Below, piece after piece: positions 1-6,219 of a stretch of 10,816 bases of DNA (its first letter is position 1; the number at the start of each line of letters is the position of its first letter). The DNA lies in the NCBI GenBank assembly GCA_934716785.1, contig CAKUYM010000131.1:1-10816 (forward strand). Reading direction: 5' to 3'. Under the pieces are notes generated by a model that was not told where the DNA came from, did not search any database, and saw nothing but the letters and a program-made list of their open reading frames with translations. The position numbers and the translations under genes are program-made. Origin of the DNA: an uncultured Bacteroides sp. GTDB lineage: Bacteria; Bacteroidota; Bacteroidia; Bacteroidales; Bacteroidaceae.

Positions 1-67
1 CACAAGCTAAGGAAAATGAATATTAGTTTCTTCTATTTGCATAAACATCACCAATATTCGAATCTAA

Positions 68-99
68 TTTGCAAATATGGATGTTTAGTTATATATTTG
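68..99 (+). promoter_or_regulatory. Bacteroides-type (sigma-ABfr) promoter of the AbiL-like operon
   Basis: TTTG at 68-71 and TATATTTG at 92-99 match the Bacteroides -33/-7 consensus (TTTG and TAnnTTTG) exactly, with a 20-bp spacer. Transcription would begin at about 104-108, roughly ten bases before the ATG at 115, so the mRNA leader is very short. This promoter also decides the start of the first gene: the in-frame ATG at 16 lies upstream of it and cannot be used by this transcript. The 10-bp palindrome ATTTGCAAAT (67-76) covers the -33 box. Confidence 0.75.
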
Positions 100-116
100 T
101 GGAAAACAAATTATAT
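91..116. repeat. Inverted repeat over the -7 box, start site and ATG; possible operator
   Basis: ATTTGT (95-100) and ACAAAT (106-111) form a perfect 6-bp inverted repeat around GGAAA. Allowing one unpaired T at 112, the arms extend by ATAT on each side (91-94 and 113-116), giving 10-bp arms that run from the -7 box into the start codon. It could be an operator for autoregulation or a 5' hairpin that hides the start codon. The region is AT-rich, so chance is possible. Confidence 0.35.
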
Positions 117-1323
117 GATAGAAGAAATTAGGTTTAAGAACATGTTCTCATTTAGAGACGAGGCTATATTAAGCTTTGAAGCTGATAGAAGCAAGGATAT
201 GGAATCATATCATGTTGTTGAATTTGGCGGTGATGTAAGACTATTGAAAGTGGCTGTTATTTATGGAGCAAATGCTTCGGGTAAAAGCAACATTGTTAAA
301 GTTTGTGATTTTATTAAATCATTCATTACTTATACTCCACTTAATAAAGCTGAACAGATACAGGTAGTCCCTTTTCTTCTGAATAAAATAAGCTCAAAGC
401 AATTGTCTGAATATTCGATTTCATTCTATTTGAAGAATGAGGAGAAAGCCATTCGTTATGTCTACTCGGTAGTTTTAGACAGATGGCACGTGGCAAAGGA
501 AAATTTGATTTATTATCCAAGCCAACAGCCTGCTACTATCTTTGAAAGAAATACTGAGAATAACGTATCCGTTATTAAATTTGGACAGAAAATTAAAATG
601 TCACAAGCAGTCAAAGAGGAGATTACGTTGAAGTGTCTTCATAACATGTCAGTTTTTGCCGCTTACATGCAGGTGAATACACATATTGCAGAAATAGAGA
701 CGGTTCTCCAGTATCTGACCAATCAGGTTATGCCGGCTATTGTACCGGTCTCATCATTAAGTCGTTATGCGGAAGAATCAATCAAGGATGAGTCTGCAAA
801 GGATTATATTTTGAGGTATCTGCAGGAAGCGGATTTCAATATTTCAAATATTACTTCCAAAGAGCAGGAAACGCAAAAGGGACCGGTCAATTATACAATG
901 TACCAGCATAGGGTCTCATCTGATGATGGGAACAATGATTATTATGAGTTCCCGGAACTGTTTGAGTCGGACGGTACTGTCCGTACATTCGGCTTGGCTG
1001 CCCAGGTACAAAAGATTCTTGAAAAAGATGCTTTTCTCGCAGTTGACGAGATTGAGTCTTCTCTTCATCCGAAATTGATAGAATATATCATTGAACGTTT
1101 TCTAAAAGAATCGGAACAAGCCCAGTTGTTGCTCACTACACATTATGACGGACTGCTGGGAGAGGAAGATTTGCTCAGAAAAGATAATGTCTGGTTTACA
1201 GAAAAGAATCCGGATGGCTCAAGCGTGTTGTATCCTCTGACTGATTTCAAGGGGTTAAATAGAATCAGTTCTCTTCAAAAGGCATATAAGTTCGGAAAAT
1301 TCGGTGCAGTCCCTAATCTATAA
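115..1323 (+). CDS. AAA/ABC-type ATPase, RloA/AbiLi-like, abortive-infection component
   Basis: This 402-residue ATPase is the first gene of a two-gene phage-defence cassette. Walker A is GANASGKS at residues 51-58, directly after a strand, as in the OLD/RloA/SMC-like AAA family. The signature-like ESDGT lies at 284-288, Walker B (FLAVDEIE) at 307-314 with catalytic Asp311-Glu312, and a switch histidine in LLLTTH at His343. The N-terminus beginning MIEEIRFKNM is typical of AAA_15/AAA_21 proteins. The start at 115 is preferred to the ATG at 16 because the promoter lies between them and the extra 33 residues are unlike the family. In AbiL, PARIS and related systems such ATPases sense infection and control a partner toxin or nuclease. 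The gene ends 14 bases before its partner, so the two are co-transcribed. An AriA (PARIS) ATPase is the main alternative, but the RloB-type partner favours AbiL/RloAB. Confidence 0.85.
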   Translation: MIEEIRFKNMFSFRDEAILSFEADRSKDMESYHVVEFGGDVRLLKVAVIYGANASGKSNIVKVCDFIKSFITYTPLNKAEQIQVVPFLLNKISSKQLSEYSISFYLKNEEKAIRYVYSVVLDRWHVAKENLIYYPSQQPATIFERNTENNVSVIKFGQKIKMSQAVKEEITLKCLHNMSVFAAYMQVNTHIAEIETVLQYLTNQVMPAIVPVSSLSRYAEESIKDESAKDYILRYLQEADFNISNITSKEQETQKGPVNYTMYQHRVSSDDGNNDYYEFPELFESDGTVRTFGLAAQVQKILEKDAFLAVDEIESSLHPKLIEYIIERFLKESEQAQLLLTTHYDGLLGEEDLLRKDNVWFTEKNPDGSSVLYPLTDFKGLNRISSLQKAYKFGKFGAVPNL

Positions 1324-1337
1324 TCATATACTGTTTT

Positions 1338-1913
1338 ATGAGAAAAGTTAGAAAAAATACGGCGACCAGACAGGTTATTCACATCGTCGGTGAGGGTTTA
1401 ACTGAATTATTCTATTTCAGTCATTTGAAAAAGTTGCTTGGTTATAGATACTCTATTTCTCCTCGTTTATTTGAAAACAACAGTATTGAGAAAATAGAAA
1501 AGAAAATAAAGGAACTTCTGAATGAAGACGTCTTTGTAATTTGTGTTTTCGATGCTGATGTCAGCAGGCGTTCTGAAGCAGAGAATAAAAAAATGATATC
1601 GCTCAAAAAGAAATATGAAAATAATGCCAATGTGATTTTATGTGACAGTTTACAGTCAATAGAATATTGGTTTTTACTACATTTTGAGGATACGTGCCGG
1701 CATTTTCAAGATTCAGCAGCGACAGAAAGAGCATTGAAGCAATATCTGCCGACATACGACAAGACTCGAAAATTTCTTGAGAAGGATAAATGGGTTAAAG
1801 AAATGCTTGCAGACTCCAAAATGGATAAAGCATGTGAATTGGCTGAAAAATATAAAGGAAGAGATTCTTATAGTGAGATTTATAAGGCGATTAAGAAAGT
1901 TGGTCAGGATTAA
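1338..1913 (+). CDS. RloB/AbiLii-like TOPRIM-fold effector
   Basis: This 191-residue protein matches the RloB family, the partner of RloA and of lactococcal AbiLi. The N-terminal HIVGEGLTELFYF (residues 15-27) supplies the conserved Glu19 and Glu23 of a TOPRIM-like site. VFDAD at 70-74 supplies the paired Asp72 and Asp74 that would bind metal. The RloB hallmark E-Y-W-F-L-L-H-F-E follows at 109-117. The C-terminal 60 residues are lysine-rich and helical. By analogy with OLD-family and PARIS effectors it would be a metal-dependent nuclease released or activated by the ATPase when phage is sensed; the target is not known from sequence. It lies 14 bases after the ATPase gene and shares its promoter. 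All expected acidic residues are present, so it appears intact. The PARIS partner AriB (DUF4435) is the less likely alternative. Confidence 0.83.
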   Translation: MRKVRKNTATRQVIHIVGEGLTELFYFSHLKKLLGYRYSISPRLFENNSIEKIEKKIKELLNEDVFVICVFDADVSRRSEAENKKMISLKKKYENNANVILCDSLQSIEYWFLLHFEDTCRHFQDSAATERALKQYLPTYDKTRKFLEKDKWVKEMLADSKMDKACELAEKYKGRDSYSEIYKAIKKVGQD

Positions 1914-2038
1914 ATTAGCTCGTTGACGGAATTATTTAGAGCATATTTAATTCTGCCATGTGCGCTGATTTTAGGACGTGCCATTCCCGAAGAAAAGTGG
2001 TCCAAATCAAAATATCACCGCAAGAAATAATTCTGATT

Positions 2039-2075
2039 AGGGGTATCCAATGACTACTCTCCATCGAATACCCCT
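2039..2075 (-). terminator. Hairpin after the minus-strand operon, probable terminator
   Basis: AGGGGTAT (2039-2046) and ATACCCCT (2068-2075) are perfect inverse complements. In the minus-strand RNA the stem continues inward with U-G, C-G, G-U, A-U, U-A and G-C pairs, giving 14 uninterrupted pairs closed by a 9-base loop. In plus-strand RNA the same positions give C/A mismatches. The structure is thus built for the minus transcript and lies 23 bases after its last stop codon. The downstream U-rich stretch is weak and displaced (AAUCAGAAUUAUUUC), so termination efficiency is uncertain. It could also protect the 3' end. Confidence 0.55.
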
Positions 2076-2098
2076 GCAATAATGCTCATAAAGAGATT

Positions 2099-2812
2099 TT
2101 ATTTCCCTGCCTCTTTTTTCATTATGAATGAAAGATAGTCGCCGGCAGCCTTATGGCATCCGGTAAAGTCCGGAATCCGGCAGCCCTTGGTTTTCCGGTA
2201 ACTGATGGTTCCATTCTTATTTATGCCCCTCACATGCCTGTTGAATGTCCCTTTGGTTCTGATATGGATGTCAAAACCGTCCCTTCTGGTAATTTCAAGG
2301 AACATTTCTCCGGAAATCATCTCGCCCTTCAGGAAATTCCGTTTGTTCTCGTCAAGAAGCAGTTGGTGTTGTTTTTCCCTCTGTTTCCTTTCTTCCTCCT
2401 CTTTCTTTTCCCGCTCCAGACGTTGTTGTTCCTGTCTTTTTGCATACGCTTCACGTGCCTGCTTTAAAGGGGTGGAGTCAAGACCGAGCGCGTTGAATAC
2501 CTGGACGGACAGGAGCGATATGAATTTTCCCTCTTCCACCTTCTTCATGACGTTGTCAACCCAGTTTTTGCAATAGGCTTCCGCTTCTTCCCGGCATCCC
2601 TCCTTCTCAAGGGTCTTGCGTGAATACCGGCCGCAGGCAAAATAGACATCGCCTGTCTTGCAGACCATAAGGAGACAGTCCTCGCTTTCACCTGCATATT
2701 CGTCTCTTTCCTGCAAGGAGACATATACATTTTCCGCATACGGTTCAAGTTCCATATATGAGGCACCTATTGTGTTGCCGTCAGATTTGTATTTTAAAAC
2801 TTTTGCTTTCAT
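2099..2812 (-). CDS. Hypothetical protein with central charged coiled coil; last gene of the operon
   Basis: I do not recognise the family of this 237-residue protein. Residues 1-60 look like a compact beta-rich domain. Residues 62-112 are helical. Residues about 116-152 form a strongly charged helix rich in E, K, R and Q, typical of a single-helix or coiled-coil linker. Residues 155-232 form a basic C-terminal domain with repeated strand-like segments (EITRRDGFDIHIRTKG and nearby), which could bind nucleic acid. There is no signal peptide or membrane segment, so it is probably cytoplasmic. It begins 13 bases after the stop of the preceding gene and is followed by the terminator-like hairpin, marking the end of the operon. 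Function unknown. Confidence 0.8.
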   Translation of the reverse strand: MKAKVLKYKSDGNTIGASYMELEPYAENVYVSLQERDEYAGESEDCLLMVCKTGDVYFACGRYSRKTLEKEGCREEAEAYCKNWVDNVMKKVEEGKFISLLSVQVFNALGLDSTPLKQAREAYAKRQEQQRLEREKKEEEERKQREKQHQLLLDENKRNFLKGEMISGEMFLEITRRDGFDIHIRTKGTFNRHVRGINKNGTISYRKTKGCRIPDFTGCHKAAGDYLSFIMKKEAGK

Positions 2813-2825
2813 ATTTCTAATTTAT

Positions 2826-3515
2826 TTATAAGTTATTACATATTTCATCTATAATATCCTTTTCGTTTCTTTCACCCTTCAGGAAGGAAAGGAAGCGCCC
2901 CAAAAAGAATCGGGCATGGTCAGTACCAAGTTGGGAGCTTTCACCGTCTTTGGTGGCGCATACAGCAAAACGTCCCAATCCAAGACTGCACGATTGCGGT
3001 ACGATGTGGAAAGACAAGTCCTCGCTTGCATTGATGTGCAACCCACGGCGGAAAACATAGAAGGTTTTCGGGATTTTTCTGTCTGTATCGACTTCCATAC
3101 GCTTGTAACCGTGATGCTCCAATAACCGGATCAGTTCCCTGTTTGTCGGAATTGTATGTCCGAGCCAGTCCGTCCAGCTTATATTTTCTATCCAGTGTCC
3201 GTAACTGTCATATAACATATTGAACTGTTCCTGATATTCATCATAAAACTCCCCGTTCCCGTTGCACATGTCCTCCAACGCGATGCCGTTTTTACGGACA
3301 AGGGCAAGGTCGCCCAGTCCGCACGCGATTTCATTGAGCAACGTGCGTTCCTCGTCCCGGTCCTTTGCCGCTCCGTAAATCCTAAGCAGGGAATACCGGT
3401 GTAGTACCGAACGGGACTGCATGCCCAGTTTTTCCCATGTATCATCGTCTCCTATAGCCTGTCTGGTGTTTTCCGGAAGTCCATACCACCACTTGTCCAA
3501 ACTGTTTGTAACCAT
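2826..3515 (-). CDS. Hypothetical protein sharing an HGYK...DRK segment with the 310-residue orphan
   Basis: This 229-residue soluble protein is of no family I recognise. Residues 5-75 are helical and include WWYGLPENTRQAI. Residues 90-120 are rich in aromatic and acidic residues. Residues 123-147 (NRELIRLLEHHGYK, then DRK) resemble a helix-turn-helix-like segment and closely resemble residues 163-186 of the 310-residue protein of the same operon. The C-terminal part contains strands (TFYVFRRGLHI, FHIVPQS, RFAVCATKDG), followed by a helix. It lies 9 bases after the DnaJ-LPD29 gene and 13 before the last gene, so it is clearly co-transcribed. A role with the DnaJ-like protein is possible but unproven. 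Confidence 0.8.
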   Translation of the reverse strand: MVTNSLDKWWYGLPENTRQAIGDDDTWEKLGMQSRSVLHRYSLLRIYGAAKDRDEERTLLNEIACGLGDLALVRKNGIALEDMCNGNGEFYDEYQEQFNMLYDSYGHWIENISWTDWLGHTIPTNRELIRLLEHHGYKRMEVDTDRKIPKTFYVFRRGLHINASEDLSFHIVPQSCSLGLGRFAVCATKDGESSQLGTDHARFFLGRFLSFLKGERNEKDIIDEICNNL

Positions 3516-3524
3516 AATTCCGAA

Positions 3525-4550
3525 TCAGATTGTTTTTAAACTATGTTTTGATTGCCATGCCTGATATGCGGTGACATACTCCTGCCGCTCCTGTTTCAGG
3601 GAATTCTCCATCTCCGGAGTATAACCGATAAGGCGTATGTATCCACCGTTATATCCGGTAAGCTCGCATCTCATCCCGGCCTTTTCCAACTTGTCAATCC
3701 GTTTCTGCGCCAGTTTCGCGCTTGAGTAATCCTTCGGCCAGAAATAGTGTTCCCCGTGAGAACCGTAATGGTCTTCCCCGAGTATCATCTCGCCCATATG
3801 TCTGCGGTGTTCGATAAACCTGAAACGGGCTTTGCCCAATGCCTGCCGCATGGCCTTGTGCGCCGTACCTTCCGGATGCCTGAACTCCTCCGGCTTGTCC
3901 TTTCCGGAGAGTTTCGGAAGCTCCATCCTGTAAGGCTGCTTGTAACTCCCGATTCCGAGGGTCAGGTAGAAATTGGTATCGAAATAGTCGGTCATCGGAT
4001 CGCTGCCGTCATAATTGTACGACATGACGAAGTCCCGGACATTTCCCATCACCTCTTTCGCCCTGTCCGTCAGTGACCGGTCGGAGGCGATATGGTAGCG
4101 GTTGATGTCCCCCTGTATCTTTCCCGATTCTTTGGTGAACGCCTCGAAATCCGCTTTCATCAGCCGGATATGGATGGAATGGTAATTCTCCCGTCTGACA
4201 GAGAACTTGTATCCCGGGTAGGTCTCCTTGAGCCATGCCCGCACCAGTTCCACGATTTCAGGGGCGTGTTGCCCCTTGTAATTACGTCCTTTCCAACGGT
4301 ATTCGTTATGCACATACTCGGTGTATTCCTTTGCCGTGGCTCCCGGATAGTCATGCTCATATCCGGTTGAAGCCGTAGGAACATCCGGTTTGTCTTTCCA
4401 TCTTTCAAAGAGTCCCTCAAACTCGATGTTCACCTGTTGCATGGTTGCGGTGTCACCGCCCTTGTCCGGGTGGTGCTCCAATGCCAGACGGCGGTACTCC
4501 TTCTTCAAGTCCGCCAGGCTGTGTATGTTCTGAAAATAAGTCATGTCCAT
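3525..4550 (-). CDS. DnaJ-domain protein with LPD29-like polyvalent-protein domain
   Basis: This 341-residue protein joins a J-domain to a mobile-element domain. Residues 10-50 carry the helix II/III part of a J-domain (KKEYRRLALEHHPDKGG) with the invariant His27-Pro28-Asp29 needed to stimulate Hsp70/DnaK ATPase. The first J helix is short. Residues about 95-190 (APEIVELVRAWLKETYPGYK and onward, then YHSIHIRL) resemble LPD29, a large-polyvalent-protein-associated domain common in Bacteroidetes phages and conjugative elements. Residues 225-315 contain basic helices and a beta segment (ELTGYNGGYIRLIGY). No glycine/phenylalanine or zinc-finger region is present, so it is not a housekeeping DnaJ. 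It may recruit host DnaK to element-encoded replication or transfer complexes. It starts 6 bases after the previous stop; Met1 or Met3 could be used. Confidence 0.82.
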   Translation of the reverse strand: MDMTYFQNIHSLADLKKEYRRLALEHHPDKGGDTATMQQVNIEFEGLFERWKDKPDVPTASTGYEHDYPGATAKEYTEYVHNEYRWKGRNYKGQHAPEIVELVRAWLKETYPGYKFSVRRENYHSIHIRLMKADFEAFTKESGKIQGDINRYHIASDRSLTDRAKEVMGNVRDFVMSYNYDGSDPMTDYFDTNFYLTLGIGSYKQPYRMELPKLSGKDKPEEFRHPEGTAHKAMRQALGKARFRFIEHRRHMGEMILGEDHYGSHGEHYFWPKDYSSAKLAQKRIDKLEKAGMRCELTGYNGGYIRLIGYTPEMENSLKQERQEYVTAYQAWQSKHSLKTI

Positions 4551-4556
4551 AAGTTC

Positions 4557-4766
4557 TTATGCCCCCGCGAGGCGATTGATAAAATATTCCTGATAGTCGA
4601 GGTCAAGGCCGAGGTTGAGACAGGCCGCCTCCATGTCCTCTTCCCTCAGATCGTCCACTTCCTGCAACTCCCGCAGGGTACGGATTTCGGAATCCAGGTA
4701 CTCCTGCGCTTCCGCGCGGTCGCAACCGCATGAGCTGCAAATCAGATTGATAATTTCTCCCTTCAT
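4557..4766 (-). CDS. Small acidic protein with Cys cluster, translationally coupled
   Basis: This 69-residue protein is unrecognised. It has a cysteine group near the N-terminus (Cys10, Cys13, Cys15) and Cys49. Three clustered cysteines could bind metal with a fourth ligand, but this is not a classical zinc ribbon. Residues 17-48 are an acidic amphipathic helix and the rest is helical, reminiscent of small adaptor proteins. Its ATG (4766-4764) overlaps the TGA (4765-4763) of the preceding gene as ATGA, a strong sign of translational coupling. The DnaJ-LPD29 gene begins 6 bases after its stop. Size, spacing and coupling argue that it is real. Confidence 0.72.
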   Translation of the reverse strand: MKGEIINLICSSCGCDRAEAQEYLDSEIRTLRELQEVDDLREEDMEAACLNLGLDLDYQEYFINRLAGA

Positions 4767-5041
4767 AGTGATTGCCTTTCAATGTTCGTATTCCTTTTTC
4801 TGGAGCGTCGCCCGTCATACATCAGGACGGCACGTTCCACCAGAAGCCTGCGGTTGTCTTCCGTGAGTTCCAGGTAGAACCGTTCCGCCGCGCCAAAGAC
4901 GGACTTGTCTGCCGCCGCGCACCATTTTTTCCAGAAATGCAGGTACATGCCGCCGTACACCGTCCTGCATTCCTCTTCGCTCCAGGTGTTCCACATATAA
5001 TAGAAGAAACTGGAGACGGCATTCTCTGCCCGGTATTTCAT
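4763..5041 (-). CDS. Small basic orphan protein, translationally coupled on both sides
   Basis: This 92-residue protein starts at the ATG 5041-5039, which overlaps the TGA of the preceding gene (5040-5038) as ATGA. An upstream in-frame ATG at 5092 would add 17 residues inside the neighbour and is less likely. The middle is rich in aromatic residues (SSFFYYMWNTW at 10-20, YLHFWKKW at 33-40) with Cys25 and Cys41. The C-terminus (77-89) is arginine-rich (GRRSRKRNTNIER) and could touch nucleic acid. No membrane segment is long enough to span a bilayer. I do not recognise the family. The ATGA overlaps at both ends suggest fixed stoichiometry with its neighbours. Confidence 0.72.
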   Translation of the reverse strand: MKYRAENAVSSFFYYMWNTWSEEECRTVYGGMYLHFWKKWCAAADKSVFGAAERFYLELTEDNRRLLVERAVLMYDGRRSRKRNTNIERQSL

Positions 5042-5628
5042 GCTTCTTCCGTTTTTGGTTCCACATTTCCGGTCTCTTCCAGCTGTCGCCACACGGCTTC
5101 ATACATTTCATGGAGCCAGTCGATGTTCCTCGCGCCGAGGTCAAACCTGCCGCAACATTCCACCTCATAGGCACCGAATTTTTCTTCGGCGGTAACGGTC
5201 ATGCCGGTGTCCGTCATACGAAGCCCTGTCACACGGCACTCTTCCGGATCACCGTTCTTATTGAACCATATAATCCAGACCGAATCATGCCCATCGTCTT
5301 CCGGAAACCGTATTCCGGTCATTCCATGGGCATCAAGCAACTGCCGTATCGCGCCGATGATACACTGACGCAGTCCCTCGATCCTGTCATCAAACGCCAT
5401 CATGGGATATTTTCCACCTCCCTGCCTTATGGAGAGGACTTGCGACATGGGATGGACACCGAAGTTCCAGTCCAGCACTTCATCGTCATCCCGTGTCGTG
5501 TGGATATTGCCGCCCAATACCAGACCGCAGTCTTCCGCCACCATTTTCCTTGCTTCGTCGCGGTCTTCCGCCGCCACCGTGTAAGTACCCTCGAAAGTGT
5601 ACCTTGCTTTTACATCGTATATTCTCAT
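5038..5628 (-). CDS. Acidic protein with DpnD/PcfM-like N-terminal region
   Basis: This 196-residue acidic soluble protein has an N-terminal part (residues 3-60) of beta-alpha-beta type: YDVKARYTFEGTYTVAAED, then DEARKMVAED, then NIHTT and VLDWNFGVHP. This resembles the small DpnD/PcfM-like domains found in conjugative elements, where an X-V-x-A-x-D/S-x-x-E-A pattern recurs. The match is by eye and tentative. Residues 83-100 form a helix, 117-160 are strands (SVWIIWFNKNG, CRVTGLRM, TVTAEEKFGAYEV), and 168-185 a helix ending in an acidic tail. The YPMMAF at 74-79 echoes YPMMTF of the next gene product. Its stop overlaps the next start as ATGA. Confidence 0.75.
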   Translation of the reverse strand: MRIYDVKARYTFEGTYTVAAEDRDEARKMVAEDCGLVLGGNIHTTRDDDEVLDWNFGVHPMSQVLSIRQGGGKYPMMAFDDRIEGLRQCIIGAIRQLLDAHGMTGIRFPEDDGHDSVWIIWFNKNGDPEECRVTGLRMTDTGMTVTAEEKFGAYEVECCGRFDLGARNIDWLHEMYEAVWRQLEETGNVEPKTEEA

Positions 5629-5662
5629 GACTTTTATGATTTGATTGTTGATAATGGATTAA

Positions 5663-6175
5663 TTACTTGTAGGGATTGCAGGGGATGCCCAACATGGCGT
5701 TAAAGGCCTGCGGGTTAACCCTGTAAAGCATCGGCAGGTCAAGCGTGACCATCGGATAGCTTACCCAACCGCTTTGACGCCTGTAGCCTGTATCCTCCGC
5801 CAGTTTGTTCGACAGGAGGAATTCCATGGCATCGGGGTTGTTACCGATATCTATGAAAGCCTTGTCCGGCAATGAAAACGCGGGAGCGCTTTCCAGGTTC
5901 ACCGTCAGGACCGTGTACAGTTCTTCCGTATCAGGCTCTTTCAGGCACAATGCGGGCCATCCATTGCAATACATTTCCGGAACGACTGACAGGTCCCGGC
6001 CGTGATACCGGAAGGTCCTGCCGGGAACAGGGCTGTCAACGGGTACGATTTCAAACTCGTCTTCTCCGGTGGTGAAAGTCATCATCGGGTAAGACACGTC
6101 AACCAGGCAGTCTTCATCTTCATAGCAGAGATGTTCTTTTCCTTTTGAAAGGATTACAGTCAAACGGGTATTCAT
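5663..6175 (-). CDS. DUF4313-like protein
   Basis: This 170-residue protein resembles the DUF4313 family of mobile-element proteins. Residues 88-145 hold the recognisable pattern: a strand TVLTVNLE, then KAFIDIGNNPDAMEFLLSNK, then a TG at 129-130 and SGWVSYPMVTL. In the family this is a V-T-V-N-L / A-F-I-D-x-N-N / S-G-x-x-x-Y-P arrangement. The N-terminal part (1-60) also contains VSYPMMTF (27-34), an internal echo of VSYPMVTL (138-145). It is soluble and mildly acidic, with no catalytic motif visible. Family members have no established activity that I know of. It lies 44 bases after the 310-residue gene and 34 before the next, so operonic. Assignment is by eye, hence moderate. Confidence 0.72.
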   Translation of the reverse strand: MNTRLTVILSKGKEHLCYEDEDCLVDVSYPMMTFTTGEDEFEIVPVDSPVPGRTFRYHGRDLSVVPEMYCNGWPALCLKEPDTEELYTVLTVNLESAPAFSLPDKAFIDIGNNPDAMEFLLSNKLAEDTGYRRQSGWVSYPMVTLDLPMLYRVNPQAFNAMLGIPCNPYK

Positions 6176-6219
6176 CTTTGTAAAATGGTTAAAATGCTAT
6201 TGATTAAGTTACCGGATAT

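Noticed and set aside
16..114. A 33-codon N-terminal extension of the ATPase from the ATG at 16.
   Set aside because: It lies upstream of a perfect Bacteroides promoter, and the family-typical N-terminus begins at the ATG at 115.
1442..1630. A 62-codon minus-strand frame inside the RloB-like gene, phenylalanine/serine-rich and membrane-like.
   Set aside because: It is the antisense of lysine/glutamate-rich coding sequence, which routinely gives Phe/Ser/Leu-rich frames.
2039..2075. An attachment site or transposon end at the hairpin.
   Set aside because: No second copy of the sequence is visible in the window and no integrase or transposase lies nearby; a terminator explains it better.
5042..5092. 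A 17-residue extension of the 92-residue gene.
   Set aside because: The ATGA overlap at 5041-5038 is a better start, and the extension is a shadow of the neighbouring gene.
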